Positions 33,312-42,853 are shown, counted from the first letter of the stretch. The stretch is DNA of 59,790 nt from an uncultured Oscillospiraceae bacterium (GCA_900543395.1 UQQT01000012.1:1-59790); one strand, 5' to 3'. Notes: generated from the sequence alone by a model not told the origin. Numbers and translations: made by a program.

Positions 33312-36300
33312 TTATCCCTTATTGAAAAGGTTTCTGAAGAACTTAACTATTCTCATTACGAAGCAGAAGAGGGTTGCAAAGAGGTCGCCCTTCTTATGAA
33401 CCTTACCGCAGATATCGCATGCATCTTTCTCATGCTGGCTGCCGTCCTCTGCATTTGTAACAATCTTCTTATCGCATACGTCGCAGTATGACCAGTGTAC
33501 GCCGTCGGAATCAACGCCGTCCTTTACGAAATGGTGATCGGCGTAGGGGATAAACTCCGTCTTGCCCTGTCCGCAGACCGAGCACTCACAGCTTCTGATA
33601 CCGTACTCATAGCATGTGGCTTCCTTGATTATTTCCCAGTCGCCGTACTTATGAGAAGCAGTACCGACGGTAACGGCCTTCTGCGTTCCGCAGTCCTTAC
33701 ATGTGTAGAGAATTGTTGCGGCTCTCGTACACGTTGCACCCTTTAATTCAACGCCTTCGTCCCAGTGATGGTCGGAAACGGGAGTCTCCGAATCGGTATA
33801 GCTGTCGCCGCAGACGATACATGTATGAATCGTGTAACCGCCGTGCTGACATGTTGCCTCGACAACGATATCCTCATAGAAGTGTCCTGCCGCGGGAAGT
33901 GTTTTTTCGTATGAATCGCCGCAGACCGCGCAGGTGTAGGTCGCATGACCCTCTTTCGTACATGTTGCGGGAAGATCGATCAATTCCTTATAATCGTGAT
34001 GTCCGATTGCGGGAATAACCTCTGTATACGACTTCGAGCAGAGCGAGCAGGTGAACGTTTTTATGCCTGTTTTGAAGCACGAATTCGGAGTCGTCACAAC
34101 ACCGACATAATTATGCTCGAGAGCGGGAATTTCCTCTGTATAAGTATCACCGCAGTTTTTACATGTGTATCTTAATTCACCCGGAATTTCGCACTTAGCT
34201 TCCTTTGTAACAACGCTTTCGTAGTTATGTCCGGTCGCCTTTACGGTTCTTGTTTCGAATTCATGGTCGCATCCGGTACAGCGGATTGAAACAATTCCGT
34301 CCTCGGTACAGGTTACGTTCTTAATAATATATTCGTATGTGCTTCCCGTATGGTTATCGGGGTCAAGCTCAAGATCGAATGTCCTGGTCGTATGACATCT
34401 TGAACACTTTTTAAGCTCATAGCCCTTTGCCGCACAGGTTGACGCAACGGAGTCGATAAGCACCCATTCGTGACCGAGCTTCTCGTTAACAGTCGTATTG
34501 AGAAGCGCGTGACAGCTCTCGCAGTACGTACCGGTCGCGCCGTCGCTCTCGCATGTCGGAGCATTGATAACCTGGTCGTAGGTTGAGCCTACATGGTTAT
34601 GAGGATCGACTGCAACGGTCTCCTCGTATGTGTTGTGACAAACCGAGCACTCATAGCGATTTGTACCGGTTTCGATACAGTTGGCGGTCTTAACGACAGT
34701 CTTGACATATTTATGTCCGCCTAAGTTGGGAACGATATTGTCCTTATACTCGTCGCCGCAGCGGCACTTGTGAAGCGTGTAGCCGTCCTCGGTACATGTC
34801 GGAGCGACTACGGTTTCGGTGTAGCTGTGCTCATGGCCAAGTTCGGGGATCTCCTCGATTCTCGTCGCACCGCACTTCTTACACGTAAACGTCTTTTCGC
34901 CCTTTTCCGTTTCCGTGGGCGGTTTGGTTATAACGCCCTCGTCCCAGTCGTGTCCGGTTGCGGGGATAGCTTCTGTCGCAATTACCTTTGAGCAGTCGTC
35001 GCATATCGTACTGAGAACGCCGTCTGTCTCGCACGTCGCTTCGGTCGTAACCTCGGTATGAGTCGTACCCGCGTGATTGTTCGGGTCGATATCGAGAGGC
35101 TTAATATCCTTGTATCCGCAGACGGTACATGTATAGGTGATCTCGCCCTGCTCTTTACAGGTTGATTTCTTCGTAACAACGCCGTCGTTATACGGATGGG
35201 GAGTCATATCGGTAAAGCTGTCGTTATAGGAATACGTACATCCCTGTCTCTGACAGATGTGAGAGGTATAGCCCTGCGCCGTACAGGAGGGAGCGTATAC
35301 CGTATCTTTAAGCTGATGTCCGAGCGCGGGAATTTCCTCGGTACGAATCTTCTTATTACAGTCAAGACATGTAATATCCTGACTTCCCGCTTCGGTACAG
35401 TTTGCCTCTTTGGTAACGGTCGTCGAGGTGAGTCCGACATGGTTATCGGGATTTATCGGGAGTTTCTTCGTACCCGTCTTTTTACAGCGCGAGCAGACCG
35501 TCTGCTGAATACCCTCGTTCTTACAGGTCGCGGCCTGAAGAATCTGACCGTCGGTCCAGTCGTGTCCGAGCTGAACGACAATGTCGGTATCGTAATACTT
35601 CGTCTCGTCGTCGGTGTAGTAATGTCTCGTATAACCCGAAGTCTCGCACGTTGCCTCTACAACCTCGGCGCGCGTCCATCTTGCTCTGATAACGAGGTCG
35701 CCGTCAACAACTGCGCTCGTTATTACTTCGCCGTCAAAATTCGTAAGGTACCAGCCCTCGAATTTATGCTCATCCCAAACGGGAGTCTTGAAATCCGAAA
35801 CGGTTGAGCCGTTCTTAGCAAGAATCGCCGCGGGGGAATAAGCGGTTGACGAACCTGCTTCAACCTTAATCTTGAATGTAAAGTTATCGAACGCCGCGTT
35901 TCCGCCCTCACAGTAATAAAGCTGGAGCTTTGCTGTGATTGCGCCGTTTACGTTACAGCTTGTCGTATAGCTTGACTTTGCCTTCGAAGAATCGACATTA
36001 CAGTCGTTCCATGCGAATTCCGCGCCGTTGGCGTTCATTAAATAAAGACAGGGAATGGCTCTGTCGCCGACGTCCGCAGGTCTTGAACCGCTGACATATT
36101 CGAATGTAACGGCATAGGTGTTGTCGCCGATATTGACGCCGGGAAGGTCGAAGTTATAGAAATCTATAAAGCCCTCGCCCTCGGGGTCATACGTTCCGTC
36201 AATGGTGAATGTCTCGTTTGCGGGATCGTAAGTTATTGTAAGACCGTTGTATGTCTTAATGTATTTGCCGTTCGAGGGTTTCCAGTCGGTATTAACTCCC

Positions 36301-39300
36301 GAAACGCCTACGAAATAGTTAGCGTTTGCACCGTTGTTGGGGTCGAATACGACAGACTGACCGCCGATAGCGGGAACTGTTACGGTGTAGGAGTCACCGC
36401 ATACGGAGCAGGTGTTTGTCATAACGCCCGTTTTCGTTCTCGTGGGAGGAGTCGTAACCACGCCCACATAAGTGTGCGCCCACTCCCACTGTGCCGTCAG
36501 ATAAACGACGTCGCCGCTGCCCTCGGCAAGATTCGAAACGGAGGTGCCCGGCTGATAAATATTAGAATCGGTAGAGAGAAGCCAGCCGGTGAATTCCGAA
36601 CACTGCTTCGTAAACGGATTTTCTATAAGAGAAACCGTCTCGTCGTATTTTACGGTAACGCTTGTGCTCTCGCCCGTTCCGCTTAAATAATTAATAGTAT
36701 AGCTGATAGGATTCCACTGAGCAACGAGGGTCGCGTTGCCGTACATCCTCGTAAGCTCGCCCGTGTAAGCCGTTGACGCGCTCCAGTTTCCGGAGTCCGC
36801 GCTCGGCTTCCATCCTGCGAACGTGTAGCCGGTTCTCGTCGGAGTCGGAAGCTGAACGGTCTTTGTTATATCGTAAGTGATATTGTCCGCGTTCGTTCCG
36901 CCGTTGGAATCAAGAATAAGATTGTATGTATCGAGAGTCCAGTTTGACCAGAGTGTAATACTCGAGCTCGGAACGTTGGTAGCGGTTGTGTATTTTGTGC
37001 CGACGCCGTTTACGTTGGTATACCATCCGTCGAACGTGTAGCCGTTGCGTACGGGGGTGATAAGTCCCGTCGCCGTTGTCGAGGAATCGTACGTATACGC
37101 CCATCTTACGGCGGGATAGGTTATCTCGGTAAACGGAGCAGAATTCTTATATACCTTTATATTGGAGAATACGGAGGTATCGTTCTTCGCCGTGTTGCCG
37201 AAACGGAACTGTACATATTCGGTTGTTGAACTCGTAGTAAACGTGATTCCGCTCGAACCGGAGCCGGTCGGATAAACGCCCATGTGGGGATTCGAAATAC
37301 CGGCGAAATTAACGGGCTGATTCGAAAGATTGTATGAGAATACAAACGCCTGTGCGCCTGCCGTCGTCGTATAGTCAAACTGAAGTCTGTATGTAGTGTT
37401 CGGCTCAACCTTTACCTTGTAGCAGTCCGCCGTGCCGTACTGCGTATATACGTCAGTGCCGGAATTCGCGCCCGTATTAACGGTAATCGTACCCGCATTT
37501 CTGTCAACGGTGACGCTCGCGTCGGTCTTATTATTAAGAGTCGAAGAAATCGAGTTATATGACCAGTCGCTTAAACTGAACATATTGTCGAAATTGATAT
37601 CGAGAGTCTTCTTCTCCCAAATCGCGTAAAGAGTCTTTGTATGACCTACGGTAAGGGGATTGGAGGTATCGCCCGTCGATGCGTTTGCGGTATCCGCCCA
37701 GCCCTTGAATGCATATCCGGGTCTTACGGGTACAAAGCCGGAGTAATCCACGGAGATGTTCGCGTTCTTACCGATAACCTGCCAGCCGGTGGTATATGCG
37801 GAGGACGAACCGTTTATTGTACCGCCGTTGGGATTGAACGTAGTTCTTACGCTCAATGCGGCTACGGCGTCGTTAAGGTTTTTCGCAAGATTTGCGACGT
37901 CAACGGAGGTGCCGTCAACCTGAGTAAGAGCTTTATATGCGTTCTTATATGCATTTACAAATGAATTCCACCGGGAATTTGTCTGCGAGCTTTCGAACGC
38001 GCTCGTAGCATAGGAATCGGAAGTAACCGAGAAGTTCGGGAATGCCTTTAATGCGTTCTGAACGGCTGTACGGAGAGCAGCCTTATTATTATAGGTTGCC
38101 TTAAGGTCGACAAGCACGTGACCTGCGGCGCGATAGCTGCCGTCCTTGTTAGAATAAAATCCATGTACCGTGTACATCGGGGTACTTTCGGAGATATCGC
38201 GCGGCCATGCGCCTGCATAACGCAGACCCTCAGTCTCGTTATGGCTCCAGTTATCCCACGATGTCGACTCACCTGCAATTATATAGTTCTTTGCATTATA
38301 GAGTCCTTTCATATTGGTATCGGAAGTATAATGAGTATCAGCCCTGAAATCTGTTCTGCCGGAGTTATCCGCGACATACCAGTTACCCGAGTTACCGTTA
38401 GATCTCTGGTCGTCCGTAACCATCATACCGACGGCAAGCTGGGGGATATCCTTAAGATTCGAGTAACGGCTCGAGTCAATCGTAATACTTGCAACCGCGT
38501 CGGAGGTTACAACAACCGAACAATGTTTACCGTTCTTTCTGTATTTGCCCCATTCGAGGTTTCTTACCGAGAACACGTTGGAGCCGGCGTTGGGCGAGCC
38601 CCATGCTCCGCCGGAGTTATTGTTTCCGTCAGTAGTAACATGCGCGGCATCAGAGGTATTCGTACCGCCGTATACGACATACTGCATATCGGCGCCGGCG
38701 GTCGAGGAGGTCCAGCTTGAGGAATTAATTTTAGCCTTCGTTCCGCTTGTTACCCTCGTCGAGCCCATGTAGGCGGGATTATCCTTCTGAATAAATGCCG
38801 AGAAGCCTCTGTCTCCGGTGATATACGCGAAGTAATCACCGCCGTCATCATAATCTTCTCTTCCGCCGTTACCGGATACAAAGGAAACGCTGTGAGCACC
38901 GGAAATCCACGTGATATTACCTGCCCAGTTTGCACCGCCTGCGCCCGAACCTGCGTCTGCGCCGCCCGCCGCGGGCATTACGTTGGGCTTATATACATAA
39001 GTATACGCAATCGCGGACTTCGTCTTGTTCGAATCCTTTGCGTCGGCGAACTTTAACGTCCACTGAATGTAGCATCCCGTTACATTCGCACCAAGCGAGG
39101 GAGACATACCCGCAGTGATCGAACCTGCCGTTCCGCTCGTAAGATAGGACGGATGCGTAATGCTTCCCCCCGAGAGAGCCGAAAGATTTTTATCAAGGAA
39201 TTTATACGTCAGAGTCGCGTTCGACGCGCCGTCGTACTTATAGTACACGCGTCCCGTCGTACCCGCCGTCGATTCGGCGGCTCCCGTAACAGTATTGTTT

Positions 39301-39521
39301 ACATAATACTGGAATGATGACGAAGTCGCGCTCGTAAGCGACGCGCTGTTGGGCGCAAGATAAATCGCCTCGGGTACAACGAACGTCAAATCAGTAAGAG
39401 TCGGGTCCTGCACCGCCGCCGAAGCCGCTATGGGCGCAAGAAAGCTGATACATGACACAGCTGTCAAAACGACCATGACGAAAGCAAGGAGCTCCAGAAC
39501 TCTTTTTCTTGTTTTTCGCAT
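33312..39521 (-). CDS. Giant secreted protein with InlB-type and CxxC repeats
   Basis: About 2,069 residues from ATG 39,521, nine bases after GGAGGT; the upstream ATG lacks a site. A signal peptide (about 1-36, ending IAASAA) precedes a beta-rich N-terminal third and a FIVAR-like helical stretch near residue 500 (NLAKNLNDAVAAL). From about 560 come several InlB_B/Flg_new repeats (RTGYTFAGW, RPGYAFKGW). From about 1,280 some 19 repeats of 38-42 residues follow the plan H-x(11-13)-C-x(3)-G-x(4)-C-x-x-C, for example ATCTKEGHATYTCAVCGDSY, and could bind metal. The C-terminal tail FFRNLFNKG resembles that of the DUF4430 protein. No LPXTG is present. It is probably an adhesin or surface scaffold. 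Confidence 0.85.
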   Translation of the reverse strand: MRKTRKRVLELLAFVMVVLTAVSCISFLAPIAASAAVQDPTLTDLTFVVPEAIYLAPNSASLTSATSSSFQYYVNNTVTGAAESTAGTTGRVYYKYDGASNATLTYKFLDKNLSALSGGSITHPSYLTSGTAGSITAGMSPSLGANVTGCYIQWTLKFADAKDSNKTKSAIAYTYVYKPNVMPAAGGADAGSGAGGANWAGNITWISGAHSVSFVSGNGGREDYDDGGDYFAYITGDRGFSAFIQKDNPAYMGSTRVTSGTKAKINSSSWTSSTAGADMQYVVYGGTNTSDAAHVTTDGNNNSGGAWGSPNAGSNVFSVRNLEWGKYRKNGKHCSVVVTSDAVASITIDSSRYSNLKDIPQLAVGMMVTDDQRSNGNSGNWYVADNSGRTDFRADTHYTSDTNMKGLYNAKNYIIAGESTSWDNWSHNETEGLRYAGAWPRDISESTPMYTVHGFYSNKDGSYRAAGHVLVDLKATYNNKAALRTAVQNALKAFPNFSVTSDSYATSAFESSQTNSRWNSFVNAYKNAYKALTQVDGTSVDVANLAKNLNDAVAALSVRTTFNPNGGTINGSSSAYTTGWQVIGKNANISVDYSGFVPVRPGYAFKGWADTANASTGDTSNPLTVGHTKTLYAIWEKKTLDINFDNMFSLSDWSYNSISSTLNNKTDASVTVDRNAGTITVNTGANSGTDVYTQYGTADCYKVKVEPNTTYRLQFDYTTTAGAQAFVFSYNLSNQPVNFAGISNPHMGVYPTGSGSSGITFTTSSTTEYVQFRFGNTAKNDTSVFSNIKVYKNSAPFTEITYPAVRWAYTYDSSTTATGLITPVRNGYTFDGWYTNVNGVGTKYTTATNVPSSSITLWSNWTLDTYNLILDSNGGTNADNITYDITKTVQLPTPTRTGYTFAGWKPSADSGNWSASTAYTGELTRMYGNATLVAQWNPISYTINYLSGTGESTSVTVKYDETVSLIENPFTKQCSEFTGWLLSTDSNIYQPGTSVSNLAEGSGDVVYLTAQWEWAHTYVGVVTTPPTRTKTGVMTNTCSVCGDSYTVTVPAIGGQSVVFDPNNGANANYFVGVSGVNTDWKPSNGKYIKTYNGLTITYDPANETFTIDGTYDPEGEGFIDFYNFDLPGVNIGDNTYAVTFEYVSGSRPADVGDRAIPCLYLMNANGAEFAWNDCNVDSSKAKSSYTTSCNVNGAITAKLQLYYCEGGNAAFDNFTFKIKVEAGSSTAYSPAAILAKNGSTVSDFKTPVWDEHKFEGWYLTNFDGEVITSAVVDGDLVIRARWTRAEVVEATCETSGYTRHYYTDDETKYYDTDIVVQLGHDWTDGQILQAATCKNEGIQQTVCSRCKKTGTKKLPINPDNHVGLTSTTVTKEANCTEAGSQDITCLDCNKKIRTEEIPALGHQLKDTVYAPSCTAQGYTSHICQRQGCTYSYNDSFTDMTPHPYNDGVVTKKSTCKEQGEITYTCTVCGYKDIKPLDIDPNNHAGTTHTEVTTEATCETDGVLSTICDDCSKVIATEAIPATGHDWDEGVITKPPTETEKGEKTFTCKKCGATRIEEIPELGHEHSYTETVVAPTCTEDGYTLHKCRCGDEYKDNIVPNLGGHKYVKTVVKTANCIETGTNRYECSVCHNTYEETVAVDPHNHVGSTYDQVINAPTCESDGATGTYCESCHALLNTTVNEKLGHEWVLIDSVASTCAAKGYELKKCSRCHTTRTFDLELDPDNHTGSTYEYIIKNVTCTEDGIVSIRCTGCDHEFETRTVKATGHNYESVVTKEAKCEIPGELRYTCKNCGDTYTEEIPALEHNYVGVVTTPNSCFKTGIKTFTCSLCSKSYTEVIPAIGHHDYKELIDLPATCTKEGHATYTCAVCGDSYEKTLPAAGHFYEDIVVEATCQHGGYTIHTCIVCGDSYTDSETPVSDHHWDEGVELKGATCTRAATILYTCKDCGTQKAVTVGTASHKYGDWEIIKEATCYEYGIRSCECSVCGQGKTEFIPYADHHFVKDGVDSDGVHWSYCDVCDKKIVTNAEDGSQHEKDACDICGKVHKKGDLFATLFCFVMRIVKFFRNLFNKG

Positions 39522-39864
39522 ATCAATACCTCCGTTTTTAGTGATGAGTAACATAAAACACTGATAGTTAAGACTATTTTAGTTTATTTTATTATGAAAA
39601 TAAAGGCGTTTGAAAATATTTAACATTTTATTTACAATTAGCATACCTTTACGTCACATTCCGAATCCTAATTTATCTGATTTATAGGATATTTTTTATA
39701 ATTAAAACGGAAAAACGCGTATATTTTTCATCAAATACGGGAAAAATAGCGAAAAATTATTTACCTATTGACAAGGTAGGTTGGCGGTGCTATACTAACC
39801 TATGAAAAAGATAGGTAAATGTCGGTACGGCATTTGACCTTTATATATGACTGGAGGATTTATC
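39522..39864. other. Divergent intergenic region, giant protein / Isc operon
   Basis: 343 bp. The left two thirds are A+T-rich with no recognisable element except the GGAGGT site of the giant gene. The right third carries the Isc promoter and two Rrf2-type palindromes listed separately. Confidence 0.5.
39763..39816 (+). promoter_or_regulatory. Isc promoter with two Rrf2/IscR-type operators
   Basis: TTGACA (39,768-39,773), 17 bases, TATACT (39,791-39,796). One inverted repeat ACCTA-N9-TAGGT (39,763-39,781) covers the -35 box. A second, ACCTAT-N7-ATAGGT (39,798-39,816), sits just past the -10. Two copies of the same half-site pair bracketing a promoter strongly suggest repression by the Rrf2 protein encoded at the end of this operon. 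Confidence 0.78.
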
Positions 39865-41058
39865 ATGAACGTATACGCAGACAACGCCGCCACGACTAAG
39901 ATGAGCCGTACGGCGATAGACGCTATGCTCCCCTATATGGAAACAATTTTCGGCAACCCGTCGAGTCTCCACACTGTCGGACAGAAGGCAAACGAGGCTC
40001 TCTGCGACGCAAGAGAAAGAGCCGCAAGGTGCCTCGGATGCGAAGCAAGGGAAATATATTTCACCTCGGGCGGAAGCGAAGCGGACAATCAGGCGATCAT
40101 ATCCGCCGCGATGATAGGCGCAAAAAAAGGAAAAAAGCACATCATATCAACGGCATTTGAGCACCACGCGGTTCTTCATACGCTTAAAAAACTCGAAAAA
40201 CAGGGCTTCGAAATCGAGCTTCTCGACGTCGGAGCAAAGGGAAACATCACCCCGGAGCAGGTCGAAAAGGCGATAAGAGAGGACACCTGCCTTGTTACGA
40301 CAATGTTCGCAAATAACGAGATAGGCTCGATTCTCCCCATTTCCGAAATCGGAAAGGTCTGCAAGGACAAGGGCGTTCTGTTCCACACCGACGCGGTTCA
40401 GGCCGCAGGTCACGAGCATATAAACGTTAAGGATATGAATATCGACATGCTCTCTCTGTCGGCTCATAAATTCCACGGACCTAAGGGTATCGGTATTCTC
40501 TATGCGAGAAAGGGCATAAACCTTACGAATATTATCGAGGGCGGAGCCCAGGAGAGAGGCAAGAGAGGCGGTACGGAAAACATCCCCGCAATCATGGGAA
40601 TGACGGCGGCTCTCGAAGAGGCATGCGCCAATATTGATAAAAATAAAGCTAAAGTCTCCGCATTAAGGGACAGACTTATAAACGGACTTAAAAAGATTCC
40701 GTATTCGACGCTCAACGGCGACGAGGTAAACAGACTTGCGGGAAACGTAAGCTTCTGCTTCGAAGGCATTGAGGGCGAGAGCATACTGCTATTGCTCGAC
40801 GCTGACGGTATATGCGCTTCGTCCGGCTCTGCATGCACGTCGGGTTCGCTCGAGCCCAGCCACGTCCTGCTCGCTATCGGCAGACCGCACGAAATCGCGC
40901 ACGGCTCGTTAAGACTTTCGCTGTGCGAGAATAACACAGATGAGGAAGTCGGCTACATGCTCGACGTAATCCCCAAGGTTATCGACAGACTCCGCAGTAT
41001 GTCTCCCCTGTGGCGCGAAAAAGTCGACGGAGAAAAGGAATTTATTTTAGCTAAGTAA
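39865..41058 (+). CDS. iscS: Cysteine desulfurase (IscS/NifS)
   Basis: About 397 residues from ATG 39,865, which follows GGAGG; the ATG at 39,847 is too early. A PLP-dependent class V aminotransferase fold: YADNAATTKMS start, TSGGSEADNQAI, the PLP lysine in LSAHKFHGPKGIG and the sulfur-carrying Cys in SGSACTSGSLEPS. It takes sulfur from cysteine for Fe-S clusters and is typically partnered by the scaffold encoded 13 bp downstream. Confidence 0.95.
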   Translation: MNVYADNAATTKMSRTAIDAMLPYMETIFGNPSSLHTVGQKANEALCDARERAARCLGCEAREIYFTSGGSEADNQAIISAAMIGAKKGKKHIISTAFEHHAVLHTLKKLEKQGFEIELLDVGAKGNITPEQVEKAIREDTCLVTTMFANNEIGSILPISEIGKVCKDKGVLFHTDAVQAAGHEHINVKDMNIDMLSLSAHKFHGPKGIGILYARKGINLTNIIEGGAQERGKRGGTENIPAIMGMTAALEEACANIDKNKAKVSALRDRLINGLKKIPYSTLNGDEVNRLAGNVSFCFEGIEGESILLLLDADGICASSGSACTSGSLEPSHVLLAIGRPHEIAHGSLRLSLCENNTDEEVGYMLDVIPKVIDRLRSMSPLWREKVDGEKEFILAK

Positions 41059-41071
41059 AGAGGTAATTAAA

Positions 41072-41455
41072 ATGGCATTATACAGCGAAAAGGTAATGGA
41101 TCACTTCACAAATCCCCGTAACGTAGGCGTTATCGAAGATGCCGACGGCGTAGGCGAGGTAGGCAACGCCGTATGCGGAGATATAATGAAAATATATCTT
41201 AAAATAGACAACGATATTATAACGGACGTTAAATTCGAGACATTCGGCTGCGGCTCCGCAATCGCTTCAAGCTCAATGGCGACAGAGCTTATCAAGGGCA
41301 AGCCCCTGTCGGAGGCTCTTACGCTTACGAATAAGGCTGTTGCCGAGGCTCTCGACGGACTTCCCGCGCACAAGATGCACTGCTCGGTTTTGGCAGAGGA
41401 AGCAATCAAGGCGGCAATCGACGATTATTATAAGAAAAAAGGGATTAAACAATAA
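41072..41455 (+). CDS. iscU: Fe-S cluster scaffold IscU
   Basis: 127 residues, the clostridial IscU length. The three cluster-ligating cysteines are in GNAVCGDIM, TFGCGSAIAS and KMHCSVLAEEA, and an aspartate follows the first (CGD). It assembles [2Fe-2S] clusters using sulfur from the desulfurase. AGAGGT lies before the ATG. The last codons (KKGIKQ-stop) run into a palindrome at 41,447-41,478. Confidence 0.95.
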   Translation: MALYSEKVMDHFTNPRNVGVIEDADGVGEVGNAVCGDIMKIYLKIDNDIITDVKFETFGCGSAIASSSMATELIKGKPLSEALTLTNKAVAEALDGLPAHKMHCSVLAEEAIKAAIDDYYKKKGIKQ

Positions 41456-41478
41456 TTTGCCGGGATAAATTGTTGTTT
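41447..41478. repeat. AT-rich palindrome containing the iscU stop codon
   Basis: AAACAATAATTT and AAATTGTTGTTT pair around GCCGGGAT. The left arm encodes the final Lys-Gln and stop of IscU. The sequence is nearly the same as that at 5,681-5,712. Confidence 0.75.
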
Positions 41479-41479
41479 C

Positions 41480-41605
41480 AGTGATTAGCGGTCGGTTGTC
41501 AGCAGTCAGTATTACGTAATTTCTGACCGCTGCCCGCTGCCTGCTGTTCACTGCAATAATTTATTGCGTGCAACGCGGTAAATTATTGTTTTCGGGGTGT
41601 TTGAC
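41480..41605 (+). repeat. RBS-delivering intergenic repeat, copy B
   Basis: Homologue of 13,313-13,425, with an extra CGGTCGG...CCGACCGC-type outer inverted repeat. It separates iscU from the Rrf2 gene and ends in CGGGGTG, the ribosome binding site of that gene. Confidence 0.8.
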
Positions 41606-42007
41606 ATGATGGTTTCTACAAGAGGCAGGTACGCTCTGCGCGTGCTTCTCGACCTCATAATACACGACGACGGCGGTTACATCCCGATGAAGGATATAGC
41701 CAAACGTCAGAGTATATCACAAAAATATATGGAACAGATAATGCCCGCGCTCACAAAAACGGGACTCGTCGAGGCGGTTCACGGCAAGGGCGGCGGCTAC
41801 AGGCTGTCGAAATCTCCGTCGGAATACTGCGTAGGGGAGATCCTGCGCGTAACCGAGGGCGATCTCGCGCCGGTAGCGTGCGTTTCCGAAAAAACAGAGC
41901 CGTGCGAGCACCGCGAGCAGTGCCGGACGGCAAAAATGTGGGCGGAGTTCAACAGAATTACAAATGAGTATTTCGATTCCGTCAAGCTTACGGATTTACT
42001 CGAATAG
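41606..42007 (+). CDS. iscR: Rrf2-family Fe-S cluster regulator (IscR)
   Basis: About 133 residues from ATG 41,606. The winged helix-turn-helix begins STRGRYALRVLLDLI and has KDIAKRQSISQKYMEQIMPAL and the wing GKGGGYRLSKSP. Three cysteines in PVACVSEKTEPCEHREQC are placed as the [2Fe-2S] ligands of IscR. It probably senses cluster status and represses the operon through the paired palindromes at 39,763-39,816. It stands last in the operon, whereas iscR is first in enterobacteria. A terminator follows. Confidence 0.9.
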   Translation: MMVSTRGRYALRVLLDLIIHDDGGYIPMKDIAKRQSISQKYMEQIMPALTKTGLVEAVHGKGGGYRLSKSPSEYCVGEILRVTEGDLAPVACVSEKTEPCEHREQCRTAKMWAEFNRITNEYFDSVKLTDLLE

Positions 42008-42025
42008 AATAACAGTATAAATAAT

Positions 42026-42066
42026 AAAATCGGGGCTGTCCCAAACGGACGGCTCCGATTTGTTTC
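42026..42066 (+). terminator. Terminator of the Isc operon
   Basis: AATCGGGGC pairs with GGCTCCGATT around a C-rich loop, followed by TGTTTC; a weaker T-run than usual. Confidence 0.68.
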
Positions 42067-42131
42067 ATATTATCCGTTCAAAAAATCACGAGCGTCGGGC
42101 GGAAATTCCGTATCCCGTAAATCGTGCTTTG

Positions 42132-42782
42132 CTACATCAATTTTCTGAGCTTATCCGTTTTTGCCACGACGATAAGGCTTGACCCGGCTTCAATAGGGGC
42201 GTGCGGCGCGATATCCGTCGTAACGTCGGAGCCCTTTTTAACGGCTACGACATTGAGCGAGTATTTATCCCTTAATTTAAGCTCCGCAAGGCTTTTTCCG
42301 ACCCATTCGCTTTTTGTCTCCATCTCGACGACGGAAACCTCGTCGGAAATCTCCGCCATGTCGATAAATCCCGCAGACATCAGGTTTTTCGCAAGTCTTA
42401 CGCCCGACTCGTGCTCGGGAACGAGAGCCTTGTCCGCACCGGTTTTCAGCATTATTTTTCTGTGAATTTCGTCCCTGCACTTAACAATGACCTCGCCGAC
42501 GCCCGCCTCTCTGCAAAGCATGGCAGCCATAACGCTCGCCTCGAAATTACCGCCCATGGCGATAACCGCAACGTCTATATTCGAGATTCCGAGCTTATCG
42601 AGAACACCCGGGTCGGTGATATCCGCGCACTTGCACACGGGAAGATACGCCGCCGCGTCCTCGACCGTCTCCGGATCCATATCGACGCACAGAACCTCCG
42701 CACCGCTTCTGACAAGCTCTTCGGCAACTGCTCTGCCGTACCTGCCCAGTCCCAGCACGGCGTAATTTTTATGTAATTTCAT
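42132..42782 (-). CDS. ktrA: Potassium-channel regulatory subunit, KtrA/TrkA type
   Basis: About 216 residues from ATG 42,782 after GGAG. The RCK_N Rossmann domain begins NYAVLGLGRYGRAVAEEL (glycine loop GxGxxG) with the acid at the end of strand 2 in LCVDMDPE, as in NAD- or ATP-binding RCK proteins. An RCK_C domain at about residues 135-216 has WVGKSLAELKLRDKY and may bind c-di-AMP in relatives. It gates the membrane pore encoded upstream on the same strand. Confidence 0.9.
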   Translation of the reverse strand: MKLHKNYAVLGLGRYGRAVAEELVRSGAEVLCVDMDPETVEDAAAYLPVCKCADITDPGVLDKLGISNIDVAVIAMGGNFEASVMAAMLCREAGVGEVIVKCRDEIHRKIMLKTGADKALVPEHESGVRLAKNLMSAGFIDMAEISDEVSVVEMETKSEWVGKSLAELKLRDKYSLNVVAVKKGSDVTTDIAPHAPIEAGSSLIVVAKTDKLRKLM

Positions 42783-42815
42783 AATCAACAACTCCAAAAA
42801 AAAATACAATTCATA

Positions 42816-42853
42816 ATGACAAATCCGTCAGAATTTGCATCAATATCGTTCAC
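42816..42853 (+). repeat. Short dispersed repeat (ATGACAAATCCGT type), copy 1
   Basis: ATGACAAATCCGT followed by AGAATTTGCAT and a CGTTCACC-like end aligns with 54,492-54,529. It lies in the leader between the potassium genes. Confidence 0.6.

Noticed and set aside
33312..35690. Possible CRISPR-like array because of the regular 115-125 bp periodicity
   Set aside because: The period is that of protein repeats of 38-42 residues. Units are diverged in DNA, in frame and have no constant direct repeat.
35196..35807. A 203-codon plus-strand frame opposite the CxxC repeats
   Set aside because: Its length is explained by the repetitive codon pattern of the minus-strand gene; it has no start site or recognisable fold.
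38118..38720. A 200-codon plus-strand frame opposite the N-terminal third of the giant protein
   Set aside because: A shadow frame: no ribosome binding site and no domain, and the minus-strand gene has a signal peptide and a continuous repeat architecture.
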